DNA of 64,000 bases from an uncultured Prevotellaceae bacterium (GTDB taxonomy: Bacteria > Bacteroidota > Bacteroidia > Bacteroidales > Bacteroidaceae), in the NCBI GenBank assembly GCA_946186505.1, contig CAMHNI010000010.1, positions 22,615 to 86,614 on the forward strand. Reading direction: 5' to 3'. The notes beneath the pieces are model-generated. The model saw nothing but the letters and a program-made list of their open reading frames with translations. It searched no databases and had not been told where the DNA came from. The position numbers and the translations under genes were made by a program. Shown here piece by piece: positions 18,531 through 27,640 of this stretch (the first letter of the stretch is position 1; the number at the start of each line of letters is the position of its first letter).

Positions 18531-20039
18531 ATGAGCGAAAGACAGGGACAAATACAGGAGCTGAAACAAGAGCAGAAACTCATACAGAGTATCTCACAAC
18601 AGCAGTTGCTACAGGCGCAGCTGGTGGAGCTGCCCATTGCCCAGCTTATAGAGCGTATCAACACCGAGATGGACGACAATCCGGCCTTGGAGACCAATAC
18701 CGATGCCACGGAGTCTCCCGACTACCCGGACTATTCGGAATCTTCAGACACTTCAGAAGATATAGAAGACTATGACACCCAGCGCGAGCGTGAAGAACGC
18801 CAATCGGCCCTTGATGCTGCCTTAGAGGGCATTGGCCGTGACGATGAAGATCTGCCTGTCTTTCAAGGCGACAGCAATGTGGGTGAGGAGCGTGAAGAAT
18901 TACTGTTCGGTGAAACGACATCGTTCCACGACCTGCTGAAAGAACAGATGAGTCTGGCCAACCTAACAGAACGCGAACGCGACATCATGGAATACCTCAT
19001 CGGCTCACTCGATGATGACGGACTGCTGCGCAAGCAGTCGGCGGCCATCAGCGACGAATTGGCCATCTACCATAACATTGAGGCTACGCCACAGGAGATT
19101 GACAGCGTCATCGCGATACTCCAGCAGTTCGACCCTGCCGGCATCGGGGCACACACACTGCAAGAGTGCCTGCTGCTACAGATTGCCCGCCGCGAAGACT
19201 CTACTCTGAAGACCCTGATGCAACGGGTGGTCACCAATTATTTCGAAGCTTTCACCAAGAAGCACTGGGACAAGATCCAGTCTGCACTCAAACTAAACGA
19301 CCTGCAGACGCAGGCCCTTTTCGGTGAACTGCGGAAACTGAACCCCAAACCCGGTGCCTCGATGGGAGAGACGGTCGGACGGTCAATACACCAGATAACC
19401 CCCGACTTCTTCGTCGAGACTCAGGACGACGGCACCGTCACCTTCACCTTGAATCAGGGCGACCTGCCAGAGTTGCAGGTGTCGCAGTCGTTTGCCGACT
19501 CCATGAAGGAATATCAGCAGAACAAGGAGCACATCACCCGCCAACAGAAAGAGGCCCTGCTCTATATAAAGAAAAAGGTGGAAGCCGCCCAAGGATTCAT
19601 CGAAGCACTCCGTGTACGTCGTCACACATTAACTGTAACCATGCAAGCTATCATCCAGCTGCAGCGACAGTACTTCATCGACGGCGACGAGAGTTCACTG
19701 AAGCCGATGATCCTGAAAGACGTGGCCGAACGCACCGGACTTGACCTGTCAACCATCTCCCGCGTCTCCAACTCGAAGTACGCACAGACGAGGTGGGGGA
19801 CCTTCCCCTTGCGCCATTTCTTCAGCGACAGCTATGTGACAGACCAGGGAGAAGAACTGTCCACACGCCAGATCAAGGCGGCTCTGCGCGACATTATCAA
19901 TGCCGAAGACAAGCGTAAGCCGCTGAGCGACGATGCGCTGACCAGACTGCTGGCCGAACAGGGATTCCCCATTGCCCGCCGTACCGTGGCAAAATACCGC
20001 GAACAGATGGGCCTACCTGTGGCAAGACTAAGAAAATAA
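18531..20039 (+). CDS. rpoN: RNA polymerase sigma-54 factor
   Basis: 502 residues. Region I is the glutamine-rich N-terminus (LIQSISQQQLLQAQLVELPIAQLIERINTEMDDNPALE) that contacts the bypass activator. An acidic region II (SESSDTSEDIEDYDTQ) follows, then the core-binding domain and the DNA-binding C-terminus with the RpoN box at ARRTVAKYREQMGLP. Sigma-54 directs RNA polymerase to -24/-12 promoters and needs AAA+ activators; none is encoded in this window. It is followed after 12 bases by a PAP2-like membrane protein gene. Confidence 0.95.
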   Translation: MSERQGQIQELKQEQKLIQSISQQQLLQAQLVELPIAQLIERINTEMDDNPALETNTDATESPDYPDYSESSDTSEDIEDYDTQREREERQSALDAALEGIGRDDEDLPVFQGDSNVGEEREELLFGETTSFHDLLKEQMSLANLTERERDIMEYLIGSLDDDGLLRKQSAAISDELAIYHNIEATPQEIDSVIAILQQFDPAGIGAHTLQECLLLQIARREDSTLKTLMQRVVTNYFEAFTKKHWDKIQSALKLNDLQTQALFGELRKLNPKPGASMGETVGRSIHQITPDFFVETQDDGTVTFTLNQGDLPELQVSQSFADSMKEYQQNKEHITRQQKEALLYIKKKVEAAQGFIEALRVRRHTLTVTMQAIIQLQRQYFIDGDESSLKPMILKDVAERTGLDLSTISRVSNSKYAQTRWGTFPLRHFFSDSYVTDQGEELSTRQIKAALRDIINAEDKRKPLSDDALTRLLAEQGFPIARRTVAKYREQMGLPVARLRK

Positions 20040-20051
20040 GGAAAAGGAGCC

Positions 20052-20672
20052 ATGACAAGAGAACGACAAATCATCATAGCGGCAAGGGTGGCCAGCATGG
20101 TCTTCACCCCTTTCTACCTGCCCATCCTGGGTCTGATAGTGCTGTTTTTCCTGACCTATCTTAGCCAGTATCCGCCCAGCTACAAGTTCTTTGTGCTGGC
20201 AGTAGTCTATTTCTTCACCATCTTGTTACCCACCTTCCTCATCCACATCTACCGCCGCTACCAGGGCTGGACGCTTTTAGAACTAGGCACCAAAGAGCGC
20301 CGTATCGTCCCATACGTCGTTTCCATCCTGTGCTATTTCACCTGTCTCTATATCATGGAGCAGATGCACATACCCTACTTCATCCGCAGTATCGTGGTTT
20401 GCGCCCTGGTCATCCAGATTGTTTGCGCACTCATCAACGTGTGGTGGAAGATTTCCACCCACACGGCAGCCATCGGGGGTGTGGCAGGAGCCTTGTTCAT
20501 CTTCTCCGAGGTGTTCCGCTTCAACCCGATGTGGTGGTTCTGCCTTGTACTCATCATCGCAGGCATGCTCGGCACCAGCCGCATGATTCTGCGACAGCAC
20601 TCCCTGCTCCAAGTGGTTGTCGGCTTTGTCATCGGCTTCGCCTGTGCCATCGTCGGCATCCTCTATCTGTAG
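20052..20672 (+). CDS. PAP2-superfamily-like membrane protein
   Basis: 206 residues with five to six hydrophobic segments. It keeps the outline of the PAP2 lipid phosphatase motifs: KERRIVPY in place of KxxxxxxRP, ISTHT in place of PSGH, and SRMILRQHSLLQ, which has the exact SRx5Hx3D spacing but Gln for the final Asp. Similar small PAP2-like proteins are known in Bacteroidales. If active it would dephosphorylate a lipid phosphate such as undecaprenyl diphosphate or a phosphatidyl phosphate at the inner membrane; the altered residues leave that open. It sits between rpoN and purE. Confidence 0.7.
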   Translation: MTRERQIIIAARVASMVFTPFYLPILGLIVLFFLTYLSQYPPSYKFFVLAVVYFFTILLPTFLIHIYRRYQGWTLLELGTKERRIVPYVVSILCYFTCLYIMEQMHIPYFIRSIVVCALVIQIVCALINVWWKISTHTAAIGGVAGALFIFSEVFRFNPMWWFCLVLIIAGMLGTSRMILRQHSLLQVVVGFVIGFACAIVGILYL

Positions 20673-20695
20673 ATTAACAGTTCACAAAAGACATC

Positions 20696-21202
20696 ATGAA
20701 AGCAATAGTAAGCATTATCATGGGCAGCACCAGCGACCTGCCCGTCATGGAGAAAGCCTGTAAGCTGCTTGACGAGCTGCAGGTACCGTTCGAAGTCAAC
20801 GCCCTCTCGGCCCACCGTACACCCGAGGCCGTCGAGGCGTTTGCACGTACCGCCAAGGAGCGCGGACTGAAAGTCATCATTGCCGGCGCCGGCATGGCCG
20901 CTGCCCTGCCTGGTGTCATCGCCGCCTCTACCACACTGCCGGTCATTGGCGTGCCTATCAAAGGTATGCTCGACGGCTTGGATGCCATGCTTAGCATCAT
21001 CCAGATGCCACCGGGCATTCCCGTGGCTACCGTCGGTGTCAACGGTGCCCAGAACGCCGCCATCCTCGCTGTCGAGATGCTGGCACTGGCCGATGAGGCA
21101 CTGGCTCAGCGTCTGACAGCCTACAAGTCGGGCCTGAAGGCAAAGATTGAGAAGGCCAACCACGACTTAGCTGAAGTAAAGTATGAGTACAAGACGAATT
21201 AG
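20696..21202 (+). CDS. purE: N5-carboxyaminoimidazole ribonucleotide mutase
   Basis: 168 residues, standard for class I PurE. The N-terminal GSTSDLPVM loop binds the phosphate, and SAHRTPE carries the catalytic His. It converts N5-CAIR to CAIR in purine synthesis in the cytoplasm. The partner PurK is not in the window. The last 20 bases overlap the start of ispG, so the two are probably translated together. Confidence 0.95.
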   Translation: MKAIVSIIMGSTSDLPVMEKACKLLDELQVPFEVNALSAHRTPEAVEAFARTAKERGLKVIIAGAGMAAALPGVIAASTTLPVIGVPIKGMLDGLDAMLSIIQMPPGIPVATVGVNGAQNAAILAVEMLALADEALAQRLTAYKSGLKAKIEKANHDLAEVKYEYKTN

Positions 21203-22580
21203 CAGTGTCTGCCATGTCGGCAACATCGCCATTGGCGGCGACAACCCCATCCGCATCCAGTCGATGGCCACCACCGATACTAACGACACGGAGGCCTCTG
21301 TGGCACAGGCCAAGCGCATCATTGATGCCGGTGGTGAGATGGTGCGCTTCACCACCCAGGGCACCCGTGAGGCAGAGAACATGAAGAACATCTCGGCCCG
21401 TCTGAAGGCCGACGGCTACAACCAGCCGTTAGTTGCCGACGTCCACTTCACCGCCCATACCGCCGACATCGCCGCACAGTACTGTGAAAAAGTACGCATC
21501 AATCCTGGCAATTATGTTGACCCGGGGCGCACCTTTAAGCATCTGGAGTACACCGACGAAAAGTATCATGAGGAACTGAAGAAGATTGAGGCCAGACTCG
21601 TGCCTTTTATCAATATCTGTAAGGAACACCACACCGCCGTCCGCATCGGCGTGAACCACGGCTCGCTCTCCGACCGCATCATGTCACGCTACGGCGACAC
21701 CCCAGAGGGTATCGTTGAGAGCTGCATGGAGTTTCTCCGTATTTTCCGCCGTGAGCAGTTCGATGACGTGGTCATCTCCATCAAGGCCTCAAACACCGTG
21801 GTGATGGTACAGTCCGTCCGTCTGCTGGTCAAGACGATGGACCGTGAGGACATGCACTACCCGCTACACCTTGGCGTCACCGAGGCCGGAGACGGCGAAG
21901 ACGGGCGCATCAAGTCGGCCGTCGGCATCGGTGCCCTGCTGACCGAGGGCATTGGCGACACTATCCGCGTGTCACTCTCTGAGGAGCCTGAGTGCGAGAT
22001 TCCCGTTGCCCGTAAGCTTATCGACATGATTGATGAGTGTACCCGCCTGCGTGAGGAGGCAGAGACGAAAATCCACGACGGCTGGCTGACACTTGAATTC
22101 CCTGACCACATGGAGTGGGAAGACCTGCAGTTGAAATGTGCTATGGCGGCCGGAGCGGCACTCATCGACAAGAAGGCCGACAAGTTGTGCATCGTTTATG
22201 GCCAGACCTTCTCTTTCGTTCCACAGGAGCGGCTACGACAGTTGGCGGATGTCATCCTCCAGGCCGCCCGTGTGAAGTTCACCAAGACGGAGTATATCTC
22301 CTGTCCCGGCTGTGGCCGTACTCTCTACAATCTCCAGGACACCATCCGGCGCATCAAGGCTGCCACCAGCCACCTCGTAGGCCTGAAAATCGGCATTATG
22401 GGCTGCATCGTCAACGGCCCAGGGGAAATGGCCGATGCCGACTTCGGCTACGTCGGCGCCGGCCGAGGGAAAATCTCACTCTATCGCCAGAAAGAGTGCA
22501 TCCTGAAGAACATCCCCGAGGAGGAAGCCGTCGATCGCCTATTGGAACTCATCGAAAAAACTCAAAACCCAACGAAATGA
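21183..22580 (+). CDS. ispG: 4-hydroxy-3-methylbut-2-enyl diphosphate synthase, short insert form
   Basis: 465 residues. The TIM barrel (about 1-280: GGDNPIRIQSMATTDTND, VRINPGNY, RIGVNHGSL) and the 4Fe-4S domain (SCPGCGRTLYN and GCIVNGPGE with the third Cys and the conserved Glu) are intact. IspG reduces MEcPP to HMBPP in the MEP isoprenoid pathway. Between the domains are about 85 residues, which look like the C-terminal part of the insert domain (A*) of plant- and Bacteroides-type IspG (QLKCAMAAGAALIDK...FSFVPQERLRQLADVILQAARV...TEYISCPGCG). As I recall those proteins are about 600 residues or more, so this one appears to have lost most of A*. ATGA overlap with the next gene. Confidence 0.92.
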   Translation: MSTRRISSVCHVGNIAIGGDNPIRIQSMATTDTNDTEASVAQAKRIIDAGGEMVRFTTQGTREAENMKNISARLKADGYNQPLVADVHFTAHTADIAAQYCEKVRINPGNYVDPGRTFKHLEYTDEKYHEELKKIEARLVPFINICKEHHTAVRIGVNHGSLSDRIMSRYGDTPEGIVESCMEFLRIFRREQFDDVVISIKASNTVVMVQSVRLLVKTMDREDMHYPLHLGVTEAGDGEDGRIKSAVGIGALLTEGIGDTIRVSLSEEPECEIPVARKLIDMIDECTRLREEAETKIHDGWLTLEFPDHMEWEDLQLKCAMAAGAALIDKKADKLCIVYGQTFSFVPQERLRQLADVILQAARVKFTKTEYISCPGCGRTLYNLQDTIRRIKAATSHLVGLKIGIMGCIVNGPGEMADADFGYVGAGRGKISLYRQKECILKNIPEEEAVDRLLELIEKTQNPTK

Positions 22581-23125
22581 AAAAAACACTTTTCCTTTGC
22601 TTCACCGTCCTGCTGGCTGTAGCATGCAACCGGAAAGGTGCCGACACCCCCGTCAATCAGCAAAACGCCACCACGACAGAAAGCGAACAGCCCAGTGGCA
22701 CCGAAGTCGGCGAATACTATACCGACATCGAACTACCTGGTATCCAAGGTAATAGCGTAAAAGTCAGCGACTATGTGGCCAAGAACAAGTACACACTTAT
22801 TGATTTCTGGGCTTCCTGGTGCGGTCCCTGCCGTGCAGAGATGCCCACCGTCGTTAAGGCTTACACCGACTATCACGACAAAGGCTTTGAGGTCGTCGGC
22901 GTGTCCTTGGACAACAGCAAGGAAGCCTGGGTGAAGGCCATCGACAAGCTGAAGATGCCGTGGCCACAGATGAGCGACCTGCGGGGCTGGGAGTGCAGGG
23001 GTGCCCGACTTTACAACATCCAAAGCATTCCCGCCAACATCCTCATCGACCAGCAGGGCAAGATTGTCGCCAAGAACCTGCGTGGCGAAGGGCTGCTCAG
23101 CAAGATGGCTGATCTGATGAAGTAG
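22577..23125 (+). CDS. TlpA-family thiol-disulfide oxidoreductase, lipoprotein
   Basis: 182 residues from ATG 22577; the long track ORF from 22115 is read through ispG in another frame. Lipobox LLAVAC (Cys about residue 16). The thioredoxin fold has FWASWCGPCRAEMP with C82 and C85 and a cis-Pro region SIPANILID. Such envelope-anchored proteins reduce disulfides, for instance in cytochrome c maturation or in repair of oxidised proteins. The start overlaps the ispG stop by four bases. The 3' end overlaps the convergent U32 gene by 29 bases. Confidence 0.9.
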   Translation: MKKTLFLCFTVLLAVACNRKGADTPVNQQNATTTESEQPSGTEVGEYYTDIELPGIQGNSVKVSDYVAKNKYTLIDFWASWCGPCRAEMPTVVKAYTDYHDKGFEVVGVSLDNSKEAWVKAIDKLKMPWPQMSDLRGWECRGARLYNIQSIPANILIDQQGKIVAKNLRGEGLLSKMADLMK

Positions 23126-24359
23126 AACGGACCAGTTTGAACAGTTTGTCCGAAGGACGGACCTTATCGGGCACAGCTATACTAACCCGGGTGCCCTGCT
23201 TCGCCACCTCCACGGGGCCTTCATCGTCGTGTATCTCGTTGGCAGTGACGTACATCACACCAGTCGTCGGGCCGGTAATCAGGAGTTTGTCTCCCCGGCA
23301 GAACGTTGTGGCCTCAACAGTGAATTCTGCCACGCCGAGCCGTGAGTAGTATTTCGTGCCTTTGCCGATATAGACTTTGCGCTCGGTAGCATTCGAACCG
23401 TAGTGCTTGTTCCACTCGCCCATCAGCTGTCCCTGGTAGTAGCCGTCCCAGAAGCCCCGGTTGAAGACGGTGGCCAGACGCACATCCCACTCATCCTTGC
23501 GCTCCTCGGTGAAGGTCTCGTCAAGTACCGCACGGATGGCCTCCTTATAGCACTTCACCACGGTATAGACATATTCCGGGCCACGGGCACGGCCCTCAAT
23601 CTTGAAGACCCGCACACCGGCCTTCATCAGCTTGTCGATGAAGCGCACGGTCTTTAGGTCCTTAGGCGACATGATATACTTGTTGTCTATCTCCAGCTGA
23701 TAGCCAGTCTCGTTGTCGGTCACGGTGTAGGAACGGCGGCAGACCTGGATGCATTCACCACGGTTGGCACTGCGGTTGGCGGCGTCAAGGCTCATGTAGC
23801 ACTTGCCGCTGATGGCCATGCACAGCGCTCCATGACAGAACATCTCGATGCGTATCAGCTGACCTGACGGTCCGCAGATATGCTCTTCTTCCACCTGCCG
23901 GTAGATCTCGGCAACCTGCTCCATATTCAGTTCGCGTGCCAACACTACGACATCGGCAAACTGGGAATAAAAGCGCAGTGCCTCGATATTCGAGATGTTC
24001 AGTTGTGTAGAGAGATGAACCTCCTGCCCCACCCTATTGCAATATTGCATGACAGCCACGTCTGAGGCGATGACAGCCGAGATGCCGGCCTCGTGGGCCG
24101 CATTGATAATCTCACGCATCAGTGGCAGGTCTTCGCCGTAGATGATGGTGTTCACCGTCAGATAGCTCTTGATGCCGTGGGCATCACACTGTCTGGCAAT
24201 TTCTCTCAGGTCGTCAATCGTGAAGGTCGAGGCCGAATGTGCCCGCATATTCAGTTTCTCAATACCGAAATAGACAGAGTCGGCACCTGCCTGAATAGCC
24301 GCTGCCAGCGAGTCGTGCGTACCGACAGGAGCCATGATTTCAAATTCTTCAAGTTTCAT
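23097..24359 (-). CDS. Peptidase U32 family protein (TrhP-like)
   Basis: 420 residues. The family signature is clear: EMFCHGALCMAISGKCYMSL...NRGECIQVCRRSY, with the four cysteines that ligate an Fe-S cluster in this family. The N-terminal half (LEEFEIMAPVGTHDSLAAAIQAGADSVYFGI) is a TIM barrel. Despite the name, well-studied bacterial members (TrhP, RlhA) hydroxylate RNA using prephenate; TrhP acts on uridine 34 of tRNA. The length is close to TrhP (about 450) and well below RlhA (about 650). Its 3' end overlaps the TlpA-like gene on the other strand. Confidence 0.87.
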   Translation of the reverse strand: MKLEEFEIMAPVGTHDSLAAAIQAGADSVYFGIEKLNMRAHSASTFTIDDLREIARQCDAHGIKSYLTVNTIIYGEDLPLMREIINAAHEAGISAVIASDVAVMQYCNRVGQEVHLSTQLNISNIEALRFYSQFADVVVLARELNMEQVAEIYRQVEEEHICGPSGQLIRIEMFCHGALCMAISGKCYMSLDAANRSANRGECIQVCRRSYTVTDNETGYQLEIDNKYIMSPKDLKTVRFIDKLMKAGVRVFKIEGRARGPEYVYTVVKCYKEAIRAVLDETFTEERKDEWDVRLATVFNRGFWDGYYQGQLMGEWNKHYGSNATERKVYIGKGTKYYSRLGVAEFTVEATTFCRGDKLLITGPTTGVMYVTANEIHDDEGPVEVAKQGTRVSIAVPDKVRPSDKLFKLVRSTSSDQPSC

Positions 24360-24364
24360 GGGTG

Positions 24365-24372
24365 CAAAATTA
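24365..24372 (-). promoter_or_regulatory. -7 box before the U32 gene
   Basis: TAATTTTG on the minus strand only six bases before the ATG, so the transcript would be nearly leaderless. No good -33 seen. Confidence 0.4.
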
Positions 24373-24416
24373 CGATTTTTATTCCACTTCTTTACCTTAA
24401 TCTGAAAAAACTTTTG

Positions 24417-24424
24417 TATATTTG
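24417..24424 (+). promoter_or_regulatory. -7 box of the protease-GH95-AraC operon
   Basis: TATATTTG, 19 bases before the ATG at 24443. It supports this start over the track's earlier TTG at 24422, which lies within the box. A -33 match is weak. Confidence 0.5.
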
Positions 24425-24442
24425 CACCCCGAAGGCCAATAC

Positions 24443-25291
24443 ATGGAAAAGAATCTGACTATAACACATAGCTTTAGCTATGGAAACAGGTTGGCTGCCG
24501 TCATGCTCTGCCTGTTGACGGCAGGGGCGACGAGCGCCCCATTCCTTCTAGCCTTCACGCTATGCACCGGCTGCACCCAACAGCCGCCCGAGCATTTTGT
24601 CTATGAAGTGCTCAACCCCATGACCCCCGTCAAAGACCAAGGGAAGAGCCAGCTGTGCTGGGCTTATGCCATGCTCGCCGCCATTGAGACCGAGCACCTG
24701 CGCTGGGGCGACTCGGTCAATCTGTCACCATACTATATCGGGAAGATGATAGAGCACGAGCCAGGAGCGCCCAAGTCGGGACGCGGCATGGGAATAACTC
24801 TCATCAACCTGATACAGAAATACGGCATCGTGGGCTACGATGCCATGCGCAGTGCCGACACGCCTCCCCCGCGATGGGTGTTCATGCTCGGAGCGGAATA
24901 TACACCGCAGGAGTTTGCCCGCAGCGTCTGCGCCCCCGGTGAGTATGTAGCACTCACCAGCACCGACAAAGTTCCTTACGGACAGGAGGTAGAGCTGGAC
25001 GTGGACGACAACTGGATGCACGACAGGTTTCTGAACGTACCGATGGACACGCTGCTGCGGCGGACAGTACATGCCGTGCGCCGCCACCACGGCGTCTGCT
25101 GGGAGAGCCGCCGCCACGCCATGGCCATCGTCGGCATTGCCCACGATGACAACGGCAGGAAGTACTTCGTGATGAAGAACTCATGGGGCACCGCCCGCCG
25201 TAACAAGGGGTTGGAGTTCCTGGCGTTCGATGACTTCCGTGACGAGACACTGGCCGTGGAGATGCCGCAAAACGTCTTTTATGAACAATAG
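24443..25291 (+). CDS. Papain-like (C1) cysteine peptidase, exported
   Basis: 282 residues from ATG 24443. A hydrophobic N-terminus is followed by LCTGC, a possible but atypical lipobox. The protease core is clear: PVKDQGKSQLCWAYA with the oxyanion Gln and catalytic C72, H225 in RRHAMAIVGIA, and N246 in MKNSWG. The papain-family pro-region is absent. It is six bases before the GH95 gene. Bacteroidales C1 peptidases of this kind act outside the inner membrane on unknown proteins. Pairing with a fucosidase could mean attack on glycoproteins, an inference from position only. Confidence 0.87.
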   Translation: MEKNLTITHSFSYGNRLAAVMLCLLTAGATSAPFLLAFTLCTGCTQQPPEHFVYEVLNPMTPVKDQGKSQLCWAYAMLAAIETEHLRWGDSVNLSPYYIGKMIEHEPGAPKSGRGMGITLINLIQKYGIVGYDAMRSADTPPPRWVFMLGAEYTPQEFARSVCAPGEYVALTSTDKVPYGQEVELDVDDNWMHDRFLNVPMDTLLRRTVHAVRRHHGVCWESRRHAMAIVGIAHDDNGRKYFVMKNSWGTARRNKGLEFLAFDDFRDETLAVEMPQNVFYEQ

Positions 25292-25297
25292 TTATAT

Positions 25298-27640
25298 ATG
25301 AGAAAACAATTGTTAATAGCTGCGCTGGCCATCGTGACTGGCATATCAGCACAAAAGCAGCCGCCCATGACGCTGCAATACGACCGGTCGGCCGACTACT
25401 TCGAAGAGTCGCTGCCCATCGGTAACGGCAGACTCGGTGCCATCGTTTATGGCGGCACCGACGACAATATCATCTACCTGAACGACATCACCCTGTGGAC
25501 GGGAAAGCCCGTTGACCGTAACCTTGACCGCGAAGCCCACAAGTGGATTCCGCAGATTCGCGAGGAGCTGTTCCGCGAGGACTACCGAAAGGCTGACTCA
25601 CTGCAGCTGCACGTACAGGGGCCGAACTCACAGTTCTTCCAGCCGCTGGCCACACTCCACATACGCGACCTAAACAAAGGCAATGTCAGCAGCTACCGCC
25701 GACAGTTGGACCTCGACTCGGCACTCGTCAGCGACTGCTACGAACGCGGTGGCTGCACCGTTGCGAGGGAATACCTGGCATCCTTCCCTGATAGTCTTAT
25801 CGCCATACAGCTGACAGGAAAGGTGAACATTGCTGTCAGCATGACAGGACAGACGCCGCACAGTGCCAAGGCTGCCAACGGACAGATCACCATGACCGGC
25901 CACGCCACAGGCGACCCGCAGCAGAGCATACACTTCTGCACCATACTTCGTGCCGAGACTGACGGCATAGTGAAGGCTGCCGACTCTACGCTGACCATTA
26001 GTGGTGCCAGCCAGGCGACGCTCTACATTGTCAACAGAACCAGTTTCAACGGTTTCGACCACCACCCCGTCAGCGAAGGTGCCGACTACTTAGAACAGGC
26101 CACAAACGACAGCTGGCACACCCGGAACCTGACATACGCCGACATGCGCCGCCGCCACATCGCCGACTACCGCCACTTCTACGACCGTGTAAAGCTATTA
26201 CTGGGAACCCATGAGCCCTATACTCCCCTCCTAACCACCGACGCCCTGCTAAAAGCCTACCCCGCCAACGACAGCAACAACCGCTACCTCGAAATGCTCT
26301 ATTTCCAGTATGGCCGTTATTTGCTGATCAGCTGTAGCCGTACCGAGAGCGTGCCCGCCAACCTACAGGGACTCTGGACGCCACACCTCTGGTCGCCCTG
26401 GCGTGGCAACTACACCGTGAACATTAACTTGGAGGAAAACTACTGGCCAGCCTTCACGGCAAACCTGGCCGAGATGGCACAGCCGCTTGACGGTTTCATC
26501 AGCGCATTAGCCGCCAACGGACAGTTTACTGCCCGCAACTACTACGGCATCAACCGGGGCTGGTGCTCCAGCCACAACAGCGACATCTGGGCCATGACCA
26601 ACCCCGTGGGCGAGAAGAACGAGAAACCCGAATGGGCCAACTGGAACTTAGGCGGTGCATGGCTTGTGAACACCCTCTGGGAGCGGTTCCTCTTCACACA
26701 GGACAAGGCATATCTGCAAGACGTGGCCCTGCCCCTGATGAAGGGCGCTGCTGACTTCTGTCTCGACTGGCTCATCGACAACCCGCGGAAGCCAGGCGAG
26801 TTGATTACCGCCCCCAGCACATCGCCCGAGAATGAGTACGTCACTGACCAGAACTACCACGGCATGACTTGCTATGGAGGCACCGCCGACCTGGCCATCA
26901 TCCGTGAACTGTTCCAGAACGTCATCACCGCCTGCCGGCTATGCGGCAGCAACGACACCACACCCTATGAGGCAGCCCTTGCACGACTCCATCCCTACAC
27001 TATTGGCAGCAACGGCGACCTGAACGAATGGTACTACGACTGGCGCGACTATGACCCGCACCACCGCCACCAGAGCCACCTTATCGGTCTGTACCCCGGC
27101 AGCCATCTGACCAGTCCCGACCTGCTGAAAGCTTGCCAGCAGACGCTCATTCAGAAAGGCGACGAGAGCACCGGTTGGTCCACCGGCTGGCGCATCAACC
27201 TCTGGGCACGGCTCGGAAGGGGCAAGGAGGCCTATCATATCTACCAGAAGCTATTGAGCTACGTGTCGCCGAGTGGGGGAACGAACTATCATCGCGGCGG
27301 CACCTACCCGAACATGATGGATGCTCACCCACCTTTCCAGATTGACGGCAACTTCGGCGGCACGGCCGGCGTCTGCGAAATGCTGATGCAGAGCCGTTTT
27401 TCCGATACCCACTCCACTATTGAACTGTTGCCCGCCTGCCCTGAGCAGTGGAAGGATGGCAGCGTCAGCGGACTCTGTGCCCGCGGCGGCTATGAAGTAT
27501 GCTTCTCGTGGAAAGACGGCAAGGTGCGCGACTGCACCATCAAGGCCGGCAAGGACGGCACCGTCACCTTATCGTATAATAATATGAGCAAGACGCTCAA
27601 ACTAAAAGCTGGGCAGACGCTGCCCGTGAAGACATGGTAA
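25298..27640 (+). CDS. Glycoside hydrolase family 95 (alpha-L-fucosidase or alpha-L-galactosidase)
   Basis: 780 residues. Signal peptide MRKQLLIAALAIVTGISA, an N-terminal beta domain (SLPIGNGRLGAIVYGG, about 20-270) and an (alpha/alpha)6 barrel (about 300-690). The catalytic residues known for GH95 can be placed: N375 and N377 in VNINLEENYWPA, E511 in STSPENEY and D683 in QIDGNFGG. GH95 enzymes invert and release alpha-1,2-L-fucose, or L-galactose in some plant-glycan members. Plant targets (xyloglucan, rhamnogalacturonan II) and host glycans are both possible. The AraC gene starts inside its last codons. Confidence 0.92.
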   Translation: MRKQLLIAALAIVTGISAQKQPPMTLQYDRSADYFEESLPIGNGRLGAIVYGGTDDNIIYLNDITLWTGKPVDRNLDREAHKWIPQIREELFREDYRKADSLQLHVQGPNSQFFQPLATLHIRDLNKGNVSSYRRQLDLDSALVSDCYERGGCTVAREYLASFPDSLIAIQLTGKVNIAVSMTGQTPHSAKAANGQITMTGHATGDPQQSIHFCTILRAETDGIVKAADSTLTISGASQATLYIVNRTSFNGFDHHPVSEGADYLEQATNDSWHTRNLTYADMRRRHIADYRHFYDRVKLLLGTHEPYTPLLTTDALLKAYPANDSNNRYLEMLYFQYGRYLLISCSRTESVPANLQGLWTPHLWSPWRGNYTVNINLEENYWPAFTANLAEMAQPLDGFISALAANGQFTARNYYGINRGWCSSHNSDIWAMTNPVGEKNEKPEWANWNLGGAWLVNTLWERFLFTQDKAYLQDVALPLMKGAADFCLDWLIDNPRKPGELITAPSTSPENEYVTDQNYHGMTCYGGTADLAIIRELFQNVITACRLCGSNDTTPYEAALARLHPYTIGSNGDLNEWYYDWRDYDPHHRHQSHLIGLYPGSHLTSPDLLKACQQTLIQKGDESTGWSTGWRINLWARLGRGKEAYHIYQKLLSYVSPSGGTNYHRGGTYPNMMDAHPPFQIDGNFGGTAGVCEMLMQSRFSDTHSTIELLPACPEQWKDGSVSGLCARGGYEVCFSWKDGKVRDCTIKAGKDGTVTLSYNNMSKTLKLKAGQTLPVKTW

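Noticed and set aside
22115-22576. N-terminal extension of the TlpA-like ORF
   Set aside because: Arg/Pro-rich reading of the ispG gene in another frame; the lipoprotein signal at 22577 marks the real start.
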